DNA of 64,000 bases from Skeletonema tropicum (Eukaryota; Bacillariophyta; Thalassiosirophyceae; Thalassiosirales; Thalassiosiraceae), in NCBI GenBank assembly GCA_037178625.1, contig CM074127.1, positions 3,286,001 through 3,350,000 of the forward strand, written 5' to 3'. Under the pieces are notes generated by a model, which saw nothing but the letters and a program-made list of their open reading frames with translations, did not search any database and was not told the origin of the DNA. Below are positions 11,108 to 20,812 of the stretch, piece after piece (position 1 is the stretch's first letter; each line of letters starts with the position of its first letter). Both the position numbers and the translations under genes were made by a program.

Positions 11108-11352
11108 AGTTCTACTTATCTTGCAGTGCCTGATCAAATCGATCGGATAATAGACAATAGCAATAGCAGCGATGAAGTGTCCGTCAGTGTCAGTGTCGTG
11201 TGATGGCAAAGATTTTCATTTGCGGTGGATGGGCGTTGCGCCCCATGGTTGATGTGGATTAACTGGGAGTCCTTAGTCTGTCGTGTCGTACTTATTGGCG
11301 GCAGCCCGCCCCCGCGCCACGCTCGATGCATGAAGAGAGGAGGGGTGGCCTC

Positions 11353-11384
11353 AACCTGTCCGCGAAATCGTTACATGTGTAACT
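11353..11384 (+). repeat. Subterminal repeat, left copy
   Basis: A 32-bp segment next to the left terminal repeat that recurs in direct orientation at 12251-12282 with four mismatches. Both copies contain the 14-bp palindrome GTTACATGTGTAAC. A looser inverted version, TGTAAC-5nt-GTTACA, lies at 11444-11460. Confidence 0.85.
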
Positions 11385-11403
11385 GCTGGCTTCCTCGCTG
11401 ATG

Positions 11404-11426
11404 ACGTAGGAATTTAATTCCTACGT
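11404..11426. repeat. 23-bp perfect palindrome
   Basis: Two 11-bp arms, ACGTAGGAATT and its reverse complement, around a single central T, inside the transposon's left end. The same 11-mer occurs singly at 18724-18734 and 24651-24661. Confidence 0.85.
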
Positions 11427-11522
11427 AAACTTGTACTAGGATCTGTAACATCGGGTTACATGGGTAGGGAGGCTGAACCTCTACGAAAAGTCTAACATGA
11501 AATAACCCCATTATTAATGAAC

Positions 11523-12150
11523 TCAACCAATTACATGCAACTTTCCAACTACATCGAGAATCAAATTCTCTCCAATACGCTTTGCAACCTCTTCCTTGTT
11601 GTAATCTGCATCATATAATTCGACATCTTCATACTCACCAACTTCATTCTTCCGGAGCATTCGAATGTCTACCTTGTATGGCTTTGCTTCTTTCCCCCAC
11701 TTCTTACTAGACGATTGACTTATCATCCACTTGTTGTAATGTTTATCATGAATCACCATGACACGAAATGGTCGTTGCACCGTAGTAGCGTTTGCTCCAT
11801 TTCCAATCTTCACGTTTGCAATAATAACAACATCCCTCTCGATGAGAATATCCTCAGCAACTACTTCACCATCTTCATTTGATTTAATACGTTCGGGCGG
11901 AGAAGCTATCCAACGCTGCACCAATGATTTCACTTTCCTTTCTTTGCTTGTAGAACCCATAACATGTTCTGTGCAAGCAAGGCTTGCACTTGCAGTCAGT
12001 ACACAATCCTGCAACTCTTCTATTGAAGTGGAAACAATCATACTGTGGATTTACCTTCCTCAATCGTTTCGAGCCTACTTCTACTGTGTCCCCTCTCTCT
12101 TTACGCTGCTTGTCAGCCCATTCATCATACTTCATTTTGTTTGACGACAT
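11523..12150 (-). CDS. Unrecognised passenger gene of the transposon
   Basis: The clearest frame runs from an ATG at 12041 to the stop at 11523 (172 residues; SIEELQDCVLTASASLAC, then KVKSLVQRWIASPPERI, DVVIIANVKIG, YEDVELYDADYNKEEVAKRI). A second frame opens at an ATG at 12150 (MSSNKMKYDEWADKQRKERG) and overlaps it in another phase to 11884, including CTDCKCKPCLHRTC. The two could be joined by a 46-nt GTAAAT...GCAG intron (12055-12010 region), which is short for this genome, or the gene may start at 12041. I recognise no domain, no DDE transposase motif and no BED finger. Mixed alpha/beta and highly charged. It lies wholly inside the 11338-12411 element, so its spread is probably tied to that element. 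Confidence 0.55.
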
Positions 12151-12250
12151 ATTGTTGATGATCTATGTTGTCTATTTAATGTTCCATGGTGAATCTCTCT
12201 CTCATGGACACTATTATTTTTATTTGATGGTCGGTGGTGGTGGCTCGGGA

Positions 12251-12345
12251 AACTTGTCAGCCAAATCGTTACATGTGTAACTCTCAGATGTCTCGTGGCT
12301 GCCACACTATTAGCAAAAATGGTTACAGGAGTAACTGTCCGATGT
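12251..12345 (+). repeat. Subterminal repeats, right end
   Basis: Right-hand copy of the 32-bp subterminal repeat (12251-12282), followed by a degenerate tandem copy (GGTTACAGGAGTAACT at about 12309-12324). Each is trailed by GATGTCTCGTGGCTG, so the unit here is about 45-50 bp repeated twice. Confidence 0.8.
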
Positions 12346-12419
12346 CTCGTGGCTGACAACTTGGTTACTTAGCGGAATTAGTATGGTTCTACGTACGAGG
12401 CCACCCCTCCTATGAAGAG

Positions 12420-13507
12420 CTCATAATTTTTTGTTTGTGCAACACACAACAAAAACTCAACACAAAAATCAACCTAATACCCGCCCTACTGGAGGCATTG
12501 TTGGAGCAATATCTAATCGATGCTCAGCAGCGTTGTCGTAGAACACCACTATCGCTATCGCCTTTGTATATGAGATGTTGATAGAGGCTGGCTACCCTTC
12601 TGGGGGAAGTGGTTAAGTGTAGATCCTGCCGCGAGCCCAACTTCAACACACAACATGTTGTGCATGCTACGGTGAATATCCCAGCCCATCGCCGCTCAAA
12701 ATCCTCGCCGTCTCAAATTTATCAATCATGACACTAGTCGCCACGTTTGGCCGCACGGAGGGAGCGGTTGCTCTGCTGGAAGCTGCCATAAGCGTCGGCC
12801 GAAGCATCGTCGAGGCCGCGTCAGTGATGCAACAAAAAGATTTTTTCCACCTCTTCAACAAGAAGTTTGCGTCTGTCCGACCACCGCCGACGCGTCTAAA
12901 AATGTCGTCAAAATGCCGGTTTTTTGCTGTCCGCCAAAAATTCTGTGATGACAGTCAGAATTCGAATTGGCTGACACCTCAGACATTGCGGGCTTTGATC
13001 CAACCATCTGCATTGGCATTTCTATGACGCACTGTAGATAGCGCTGTGATGTGTTAGTGTAGTTGTTCTTTTTTAAACTTCACACAAAACAAAACCCGCA
13101 TCGAAGAGTACAACAATCGTTTCCTATTCGGATACAATACTTAGGTGAGAACAATCACATGGTAGAACGGGCTTGGTGGTGGAGAATTGCGAATTGCGGC
13201 GCATTGATGCATTTGCATTTGGCCAATTTTGGTTTGCATCGGCAAAGGGCCGTTCGGGCCTTCTCACATAAACGGCCGGCGCCAATGCTGAAACCTGCGA
13301 TGGCGTCATTTTCATTTACGTTTTAGTTGTCGCGGAGAATCACAACGCTGCTTGAGAAGCAAGACCAAAAGAGAAATGATCCGATGTCAATGTGCTGTCA
13401 CGGAAATGCTCTTGATTATGTCGATAGCATCATTCTTCTAAAGTATTCCTAATCATCTTTGAATTTGCTCTTCCAACTCTTCTCAAATACAAATAGACAA
13501 CATCATC
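12420..13507. other. Gene-poor spacer
   Basis: About 1.1 kb between the transposon and the methyltransferase. It has a 14-bp perfect palindrome, CACAACATGTTGTG, at 12649-12662. A forward frame (12728-13027, 99 codons) is open but has no family resemblance and overlaps an opposite frame. I see no supported gene. Confidence 0.5.
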
Positions 13508-14589
13508 ATGACTCATCGTATCACCCTAGTGGTTCTGTTCATCTTGCATGCATCTACTGGCAAATAGTTTTGTCAATGCATTCCGTGCCGGCTCCGATGG
13601 TAATCCAGACCTGATGCAGAGGGCCATCGAGGACGCACTGTTGGACACAGGTCAAGCAACCACCGACAGTGAAAGATGATGTACCACCTCTTCGGAATAA
13701 AATCCTCAACACGGAGATTCCTTGCACGTATGAATACTGGAGCCGTCCTGATATTCACACGTTTGGAAACATGGGATTAGGAGGGGCTATCCATGCAGCA
13801 ATGGCGCCTTTCGCTACTTTCATGATCGACGTGAAAGCATATGGAGGTCTGGATGTTAGGAAAATTATCTCGGAAGAACTCAGGATCAAAATAGACAAGA
13901 GTGGGGCCCGCGTTTGTGATCTTTGTTGTGGAGTCGGCATGAGCACCAGGGCGCTAGGACACGCGTTCCATGATGCCCAACTCATTGTTGGGGTGGACAC
14001 CAGCCCCGAAATGATCTCCATGGCCAAAGCTATCTCTGACCACGATCAAGCAGTCAGGTCTGCCATGTCGAGACATAATGAAGGCTTGAAGAATCTTCTT
14101 GGAGAAAAGCACAAGGCACTTACTGAGGCAATGACCGTTATCGATACCGACCCCTACCCTGATCGTAGACATTCTGAGGCTACGTATAGTCTTGCGAACG
14201 CAGGTAAGTCGTACTGATCAGTTCAATTTTAAGTTTCTCTTGCTATTTAGCTGACTTGTTTTGCTCTTATTTCAGAAAATACGACTCTTCCGGAACAAAC
14301 ATTCCATCTTGTCACTATCATGTATGCATTTCATGAGGTGCCGCAGGCAGCTCGATCTAGAATCATCCAAGAAGCAAAACGCCTTCTCAAGGTTGGTGGT
14401 ACTTTGGCAATTGTGGATATAAGCCCTTCCTACACGCCTTCCAAGTACATGCTTGCAGGTGAGCCATTTGTGATAGAATACCAGCAAAACATTGACGAGC
14501 AATTGACCAGCGTTGACGGATTCAACTTCTCGAAGAAAAAAGAAATTGTGCCCGGTCATGTCAACATGTGGCTCCTCACGGCGAAGTAA
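13508..14589 (+). CDS. Class I SAM-dependent methyltransferase, N-terminal frame broken
   Basis: The core spans two exons (to 14203, then 14276-14589; 72-nt GTAAGT...TTCAG intron). It has methyltransferase motif I, VCDLCCGVGMSTRAL, the acidic loop VGVDTSPEM, and the later LVTIMYAFHEVP and LLKVGGTLAIVDISPS; the acceptor is not identifiable. Upstream, an ATG at 13508 starts a hydrophobic signal-like stretch (THRITLVVLFILHASTG) but hits TAG at 13565. The sense continues one base later (NSFVNAFRAGSDGNPDLM, with a plastid-type NAFR) until TGA at 13677, and again one base later into the core. Each slip sits in an AAA run. Either two single-base insertions (errors or decay), or the working protein starts inside the core, for example at the ATG at 13771. 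Confidence 0.7.
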
Positions 14590-14787
14590 TAGTCACGTGA
14601 AAGGTGTCTGGTTGACAAGGGATTCTCCAGAGATGTGAAGTGATTCATAGATATTTATCGATACCTCAAGTGAAAGCGTATCCCCTGCTTTTTAAGGCCT
14701 GAAGCTCCAGAGATAGAATTAGATTGTATGAACTGAGCTTCTTTTGTTGTTGTTGTACACACTGTAGTAAAAGTAATTACGTTTAGA

Positions 14788-16895
14788 TCAAACTGCTGAA
14801 AGCTCTTCAATGCCCTTGTCTATATCTCTCCAGCTGATTGGAAACTCACGACTGTAAAAAGGAGTTCTGAGGGGCCCATAAGATTGATATATTGATTTCT
14901 CGTTCTTGCCCGAGTAGTAATAGGATTCAGGAAGGACGCCACGCTCCCAGCCGTCAGCCTTATCCTTCTGTGAGTGATATCCTCTCACACGAAAAATAAA
15001 TCCTGAAAAGGTTGAATGGAAGCAACCAAAAAAGACACCTAGGGAGATGATTGAAAAGATGGATGTGAGGCACACTGCTAGAAACGTATCATAAAGAGAT
15101 GATCACTTTCAGCACTTACGACCTCTGCTTGCAACTAGCTGATCAATCATTCCAAAGTAATTTGTGTTCACGTCTTTCAATTCTTCTTTGAAATCCGATA
15201 GAAAGACAAGATCAAAATGATCCGCAAGAGGTTTGAAGAAAGGCTTTTGTTGATGATCAGTTGCGACAAATACAGTGGCTTTCTCCTTCAGCTTGTCTTT
15301 CGCATTCTCGTAGATTTGGTCTGCTTCTAATCGTGTGTTTTTATATTGGAAACTAGAATAGGACAACAACAATAAAATGTGAGTTGGGAAGTTCAGTTTA
15401 GATTCAAAACAAGCTTATCATGTCCACCTTTACTCACTCGCCCTGAAATGATAACAATGCATTGATGTTAGTATGATGATTGAATGATGACGGAAATGCA
15501 AGGTAGATTTTAGTGCAAGCGGCTTACCCTTCGTATATGAAATGAGTCAAACTCTCCGTCAGGATTGCCAGTTGGATCCCTACGTCGCGCCCTATCACGT
15601 ATTGCGGCCACCACACGAGCTGCAGCACATTGGATTTCGTCAGAGTATCGAAGATGATCACGAACGAAGCGCTTATAAAATAAATCTTGCTCCCATGATT
15701 CGAAGAAGAGAAAAGCGTAGAAGTGAGTGAGGAAACGCACTCTCATTTTGTGGTAGCACATGAAATGAACAATGGGAGCCTCTTGCATTTCTTCGTTGTA
15801 AACGCAAAGGTTTTTGATCCGCCCTGCTACTGCCTCTCTCAATCGTTCCGTTGCGGGAGCATCCACTGGGACTGGCTTATCGACAAACTCCTGTATCTTA
15901 GGAAAGTTGGCGTTTACTGCACTCATCATTTCCTCTAATTCGGCAAAATGTTCCGGTCCGTCATCTGAGGGAAATGCAACAAGACATGACCCAGGATTCC
16001 AATTCAATGGAGTCAATGTTACATCTCGAAGGTACTCTTTCAATGGTTTCGGATCAAAACCATCCCAGTTCGTTTGGTTGTTAGGAGGAAAGGCAACATC
16101 TCCTGTTGTTTTATTGAATAGATTTCCCGTCATTGCCTCAGTCTTTAAGAATTCTTCCATCGAAATCACATGCAATCCTGCATGCTCATACCCTACCTGC
16201 TCCAAATGATAAAAATCGTCAAATGAAAAATGAACACGTTGTTTTCCTCTATCTTTGCGCAGCAAATACATCCCTTGACTCGGCGGCATGACCAAAGTCC
16301 TAGACATTGAATGTGCCATTACAATCATCGTCTCCATTGACATGCGGATATTATTGAAGCCTCCTCCTAGAAAAGAAAAGTGTTAGATCCGGTGTAATAA
16401 TCTTGAGTCGGCTGTCGGCTCAAACTTGATAGACTTACCATCTGGCTCAAAAGTAAGATACTTCCTCTTTTTGCTATTGGCACCAATCGGAGATACAAAT
16501 TTGTCATCAGAGGGAATGTCACTCCAGTAAATCATTTCTTGCGCCAAATCATCGGATGGGCCTCCATGATCTGAACAGCTCAATCCAGCTAGGTCATGAA
16601 CTGGCGGTGGAGGTTTCTCCCCCGAATCTGTAGCGGCAGATTGTAATTTTAAAGCACTTTGTTTCTTCTTTTGCTCATCTAGCTTTGCATGGCCGCCCAA
16701 ATGAGTCATCTCAAATTGCCGCATGGCGTGTTTGTGAACGTTGTGAGGATCAGCGAGCCGGTGATGAAGAAAGTTTCCCGTCATAGAGACGAACAGGCAC
16801 GTGACAACAAACAGGATGTATGTTTGCGAAGAGGCGTTGGTGCTTGGAGAGGCACCCTTGTTTGATGTGCGAGCATTAGCTGGAATTGAACTCAT
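14788..16895 (-). CDS. GDP-fucose protein O-fucosyltransferase-like glycosyltransferase, with 5-nt micro-exon
   Basis: Five exons: 16895-16439, 16366-15528, 15442-15438, 15352-15120 and 15038-14788; together 1,785 nt, 594 residues. The third exon is only GGCGA; it supplies Gly-Asp of the donor-binding motif FHIRRGDFQYK (residues about 428-438) and keeps the frame. The N-terminus has one membrane anchor (TYILFVVTCLFVSMTGNFL), so a type II Golgi enzyme is likely. Other family blocks: GGGFNNIRMSMETMIVMAH, MRVRFLTHFYAFLFFESW, VFVATDHQQKPFF, and the C-terminal SRGRVFFGCFHSTFSGFIFRVRGY. Members transfer fucose from GDP-fucose to proteins or glycans; the acceptor here is unknown. An upstream TTG-started extension is ignored. 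Confidence 0.9.
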
Positions 16896-17274
16896 AGTTG
16901 GACGAATGTGTTGCGGTCCTACCGACCAATGACCACCATTATTTCCGCAGCAACACTGAAGGAGCAAGGATATTGAGGAGCGATAGGCGATACTTCAGTA
17001 GGTTAGATTTTAAATGGATGAAGTGACTTTTCCCAGAAATCCCCCAAAATCCACACTTTTAGATGCTTCTCTATCTCTTCTCTTTTGATCTTACTCCAAG
17101 TTACTGCTGTTTTGCTGTGTGGTTGCTCCAATTGTATACCACATTCCATCAACTTCCAACTCAACCAATCAAGGAAAACATAACTAATAATCAAAGCAAA
17201 TTACTTTACAGATGTTAGCACATGTAAGATATATAGCCTTGCATCTGTAACAAGGTTACAATCAAAGATGGAAA
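16896..17274. other. Intergenic, no supported feature
   Basis: 379 bp containing the promoter of the fucosyltransferase-like gene and the 3' flank of the next minus-strand gene. A small minus frame at 17003-17194 lacks support. Confidence 0.4.
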
Positions 17275-18492
17275 TTAACTCCCCTTGCCCTGATGGCTCC
17301 GCTCTAAATTCTTGAAAATATCATCATTATCATCCTCCTCTATTATCACAATGCTTCTACGAAGCGGCTCTGGACCTGGATCTTGAATTTTATCAGGATC
17401 TCTAACCCCCTCAGATACAATCTCGTGGTCAATAGACGTGGGTGCTTCTTCCTCTTCTTTTGTCTCTCCTTCATCTTCTCTTCCACTCGGACCAGTTTCA
17501 GTTTCTATTTGCCGCAGACTACGTCTACTTGGCAACATGCAATGGGTTGGAGTTCCCACACTGTAAACATTACGCATGCTGACACTCTCCCCTTTCCTTA
17601 TGCTATCCTCGAGTTGTTTTGCTTTTTCCACTGCACGCTCATGAGCGTCATCCCAAAGTCTCTTTTCCTCATTAGAATATGATTTTCTTTTCCCCACAGC
17701 CTTTTGCACGGAACGTCGTACATTTTCTAATTTTTCCTCAGTGTTTTGCATTCCAAGGTTTGCAGCTGTTTTCCTCCTCTGGGATTTTTGTTTCTGAATA
17801 CCACGGACAGTAGTTACTATTTCACGACGTGACACGCCGGCATGTTCCCTTAGCATCTTCTCACGAATATCTTTCGGTACCAGGAATTCGGATTTGTAAC
17901 GGGGTACATCGCCCCTCCCATTCTCATAATCATCTACGGAAATCTGCATGGGGCTAGGAGAGAATCTCCATCCAATGCTGAGAGGAGGACCAGAGGAACA
18001 ACTAGGATTATCGCCAAGGACGCGTTCGTATTCGCGAATGTTAACCTGATCAAATGACACGACAGACGCAGATCTGGTCTTCTTCAAGGCCCGCTTTCCG
18101 CGGTGCAGAGACTCATGAAGAGTGCGGGATGACATTGAGCTGCGTAGGGGGCGGTGGACTGAGTGGTATGAATTGTCGTCGGGAGTGTTGACGAGAATCG
18201 TTGGGGCCGAACATGTCAAAGATTTCGATGAACCGCTGAGGGACAGCGCCCGTGCCTTCGACTTTAATGACGTCATCTTCAACAGATTATTTATATTGGA
18301 TACATCTATTGAGTTTTTGGAGTCAGATTCAGCCTTGCCATGATCATTCGGGCAGGCGTCGTCGCCTTCTCGTTCCATGGCGGAAAACGTTGGTCCAGGA
18401 CACTCGGACTCGGCTGTGCTCAACCCAGCTGGCTGCTCCGTTTCTGACCGTGGCTGTTCCTCTTCTCTGGATGACGTGCTGCAGGGAGACAT
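17275..18492 (-). CDS. Unrecognised basic, Ser-rich protein with diatom LGDNP motif
   Basis: 405 residues from the ATG at 18492 (MSPCSTSSREEE); the frame is open to an ATG at 18579, which would add 29 hydrophobic/basic residues. No catalytic domain is visible. In the middle is VSFDQVNIREYERVLGDNP followed by CSSGPPLSIGWRF; I recall this V.F..V.IREYER.LGDNP..SSGPP..IGW pattern as recurring in many otherwise unlike diatom proteins. It is followed by two charged helices with Arg/Lys-rich stretches (GIQKQKSQRRKTAANLG; KRLWDDAHERAVEKAKQLED). The rest is low-complexity, Ser/Glu-rich and probably phosphorylated. Function unknown. Confidence 0.75.
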   Translation of the reverse strand: MSPCSTSSREEEQPRSETEQPAGLSTAESECPGPTFSAMEREGDDACPNDHGKAESDSKNSIDVSNINNLLKMTSLKSKARALSLSGSSKSLTCSAPTILVNTPDDNSYHSVHRPLRSSMSSRTLHESLHRGKRALKKTRSASVVSFDQVNIREYERVLGDNPSCSSGPPLSIGWRFSPSPMQISVDDYENGRGDVPRYKSEFLVPKDIREKMLREHAGVSRREIVTTVRGIQKQKSQRRKTAANLGMQNTEEKLENVRRSVQKAVGKRKSYSNEEKRLWDDAHERAVEKAKQLEDSIRKGESVSMRNVYSVGTPTHCMLPSRRSLRQIETETGPSGREDEGETKEEEEAPTSIDHEIVSEGVRDPDKIQDPGPEPLRRSIVIIEEDDNDDIFKNLERSHQGKGS

Positions 18493-18579
18493 CTCGAAAA
18501 GTAACAATGTATTACTGTTGTTCTTCCTTGCCAAGATATGTAATTTCAGGGGTTGGTTGGGTGAGAGTACATAAATCAT

Positions 18580-19497
18580 TGGTTGTGGTGGAACCTCAAA
18601 CTCAATAACGATGCTAAAATGCCAGAAAAATGCCTCACGTTATTTCACGATCTCAAGCAACGAACTCTGATGTCATTCCTATTCCATTCCCGATTGATGG
18701 GACTCATCCCTCTCTCATATATAAATTCCTACGTTGTTGTGGTAGAAAGTAAGTCTCGTCAAGGGATCACGGTACCTTGACGTCACCCTTGTTGATGTCA
18801 GTTGATGTGTCGTAAAAGTGCTCAGCAGAAAACGTCTATGAGGCCGATCAAAAAACAGGTACTTATGTAGGGCGGGATCAACAATAAAGCAGTGGGGGAT
18901 GCCCGTTTCAACGAGTTCCTACGTACTTAAGTAACTCTATCCCCGCCAAAACATTCACACAGCAGGAAAAGGAAAGAACATAGATAAACAGTCCTAGCTG
19001 CTTCCACGTCCGTTCGATTCCACCGTACCCAAGGGACCGTACCGTACGGTCGGTTCGGACAAAACGCAGATGTCACATCCTTTGCGTCGATCGTAAGTAT
19101 ATATCGATCGAGTCCGCGTCCACCTCTCTCTAGAGAAGTACCGTACAGCAAGCTGACCGGCCTTGAAACTGCATGAAACGCTAAGTTGTATCTACCAGCA
19201 GCAGACACAACTGACTGTCGAAAGGGGTGAGTGAGAAGGATAGACTTGAAATTATGTACTTTTACATAGGTGAATGTGCAACGTTCAAAATGCTGTCCAA
19301 GAGACCTGAGCCAGAGGCAGCCAGCCTGATGGAATAATACAAAATGAGCTTAATTAATGATGCTCCATGAAACTAGAAAAAGTACGAGCTTTATTTGCAA
19401 ATGATTATCTGCGTATCTGCGTATGTGTGCCTAGCAACCATGCATCAGTGCCAAAGAGTCACATCAACTTTTCAAAACTAAAAACAAAGTCTTTGAT
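18580..19497. promoter_or_regulatory. Gene-poor region with palindromic bZIP-type sites
   Basis: 0.9 kb with no supported gene. It contains a perfect TGACGTCA (18778-18785), about 290 bp upstream of the minus-strand gene's start; an AATTCCTACGT 11-mer at 18724-18734; and ACCGTACGGT at 19041-19050. TGACGTCA is the consensus for CREB/ATF-type bZIP factors, which are known in diatoms for CO2/cAMP response; use here is inference. Confidence 0.35.
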
Positions 19498-20579
19498 CTA
19501 CTCTGTAAGCCCCATTGCCTTCATCATTGTTGTGCCTAATTGAGCAGGTGATCGAGTGACATGAATACCAGCATCCTCAAGTGCTGCAAACTTCTCGTTT
19601 GCTCCACCCTTACCTCCAGCAACAATAGCACCAGCATGTCCTTTTGTGTGTGCAATCATTGAAAATAGAACATAGTCGTTAGTGAAATCAATTGCAGGAG
19701 TTTACAACAATCAAGAATAAATGAAAACATATTCCTCGCTAATAAACACTCACCCATACGTCTTCCAGGAGGAGCCGTCATTCCAGCAATAAACCCTACC
19801 ACTGGCTTGTTGGGATCTCCGTTTGCAGCCCACCACTCTGCTGCTTCCTCTTCAGCACTTCCACCAATCTCTCCAATCATAATGATACCCTCTGTTTGTG
19901 GGTCATCTCTGAAGCACTTCAAACAATCAATGAAATTGGTTCCATTGAAAGGGTCGCCTCCAATGCCAACACAAGTAGATTGTCCAAGTCCAGTAACAGT
20001 CGTTTGGTGGACTGCCTCGTATGTAAGCGTACCAGATCTCGAAACCACACCAATCTTACCCTTTTGGTGAATGTATCCAGGCATGATACCAATTTTACAC
20101 TCTCCTGGTTTGATAATACCGGGGCAATTGGGGCCAATAAGACGTGTCTTGTCCTGAGACAGTAACGCCTGCTTCACCTTGACCATATCTTGCTGCGGAA
20201 CTCCCTCAGTGATGGCAACTACCAATGGGATTTCATTTTCAATTGCATCGATAATGGCCGCCCCACAGAAAGGAGGAGGTACATAAATGACAGAAGCGTC
20301 AGGCTTGACACCGGCAACAGCGTCGGCAACGGAATCAAAGACGGGCAAGCCCAAGTGCTCTTGACCTCCCTTTCCAGGGGTGACTCCTCCTACCATATTA
20401 GTTCCATATTCTATTGCTTGGGTGCTGTGGAATGTTCCCTGCTTTCCTGTGAAGCCTTGACAGATGACCTTAGTATCTTTGTCTACCCAAACTTTGGCAT
20501 TTGCCGACATGGATCTTGTGGTTTGCTGCAGCCGACGGGCTGTCGCAGCCACCTTCTGGAATGATGAAACACAGTTCAT
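19498..20579 (-). CDS. Succinyl-CoA ligase alpha subunit, mitochondrial
   Basis: Two exons (20579-19754, 19640-19498; 113-nt intron) encode 322 residues. The splice restores [16 protein letters not shown], which holds the active-site His that is phosphorylated during the cycle (GHAGA). The CoA-binding N-terminal domain shows [15 protein letters not shown], and the rest follows the family: [70 protein letters not shown]. With the beta subunit it interconverts succinyl-CoA and succinate in the TCA cycle with ATP or GTP formation. The N-terminus ([20 protein letters not shown]) is a mitochondrial-type, Arg-rich, acid-free presequence. Confidence 0.96.
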
Positions 20580-20812
20580 GTTTGTTGCTTCTCGATTTAA
20601 TGATGTGTGCGTTGATCACCCTCGCCCAATCAAAATACAATCAATCAATGCCGGCGGACGGTTGGATTCTTCCGTCGACGCGACGCGTTGAAAAAATGAT
20701 CGGCAGAAGGAAGGCCATCAAAAAAAGATTCTCGTTTTCCTCGCGAAGTCGCCAGAGGGAAAGTAGTGTATCTTTTTGTCTCTGCTCCTCTCTTTGCTTC
20801 GCCTCTCCATCA

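Larger units (their letters stand above)
11338..12411. mobile_element. Complete DNA transposon, 8-bp target duplication, hAT-type
   Basis: A 1,074-bp element bounded by perfect 15-bp terminal inverted repeats: AGGAGGGGTGGCCTC at 11338-11352 and its reverse complement at 12397-12411. Both ends abut exactly the same 8-bp direct repeat, ATGAAGAG (11330-11337 and 12412-12419), which is what an 8-bp target-site duplication looks like. Inside each end are subterminal copies of a palindromic motif, GTTACATGTGTAAC, and variants. Eight-bp duplications and clustered subterminal motifs are typical of the hAT superfamily (P and Merlin elements are alternatives). It carries one minus-strand gene with no visible transposase signature, so it is probably non-autonomous with a passenger gene. 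The perfect ends suggest a recent insertion. Confidence 0.85.

Noticed and set aside
12042..12055. A 12-nt GT...AG stretch that would exactly join the two transposon frames
   Set aside because: Far too short to be a spliceosomal intron; the 46-nt alternative or an internal start is more plausible.
12728..13027. 99-codon forward frame
   Set aside because: No family resemblance, overlapped by an equally long opposite frame; likely chance.
13560..13568. AAA-TAG resembling the +1 programmed frameshift site of Euplotes
   Set aside because: Nothing else suggests a ciliate-like code; simple base insertion or sequencing error explains it better.
19010..19026. GTTCGATTCC, resembling a tRNA B box
   Set aside because: No A box or cloverleaf stems at the right distance.
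18927..19208. 93-codon minus-strand frame
   Set aside because: No recognisable content; overlaps promoter-like palindromes.
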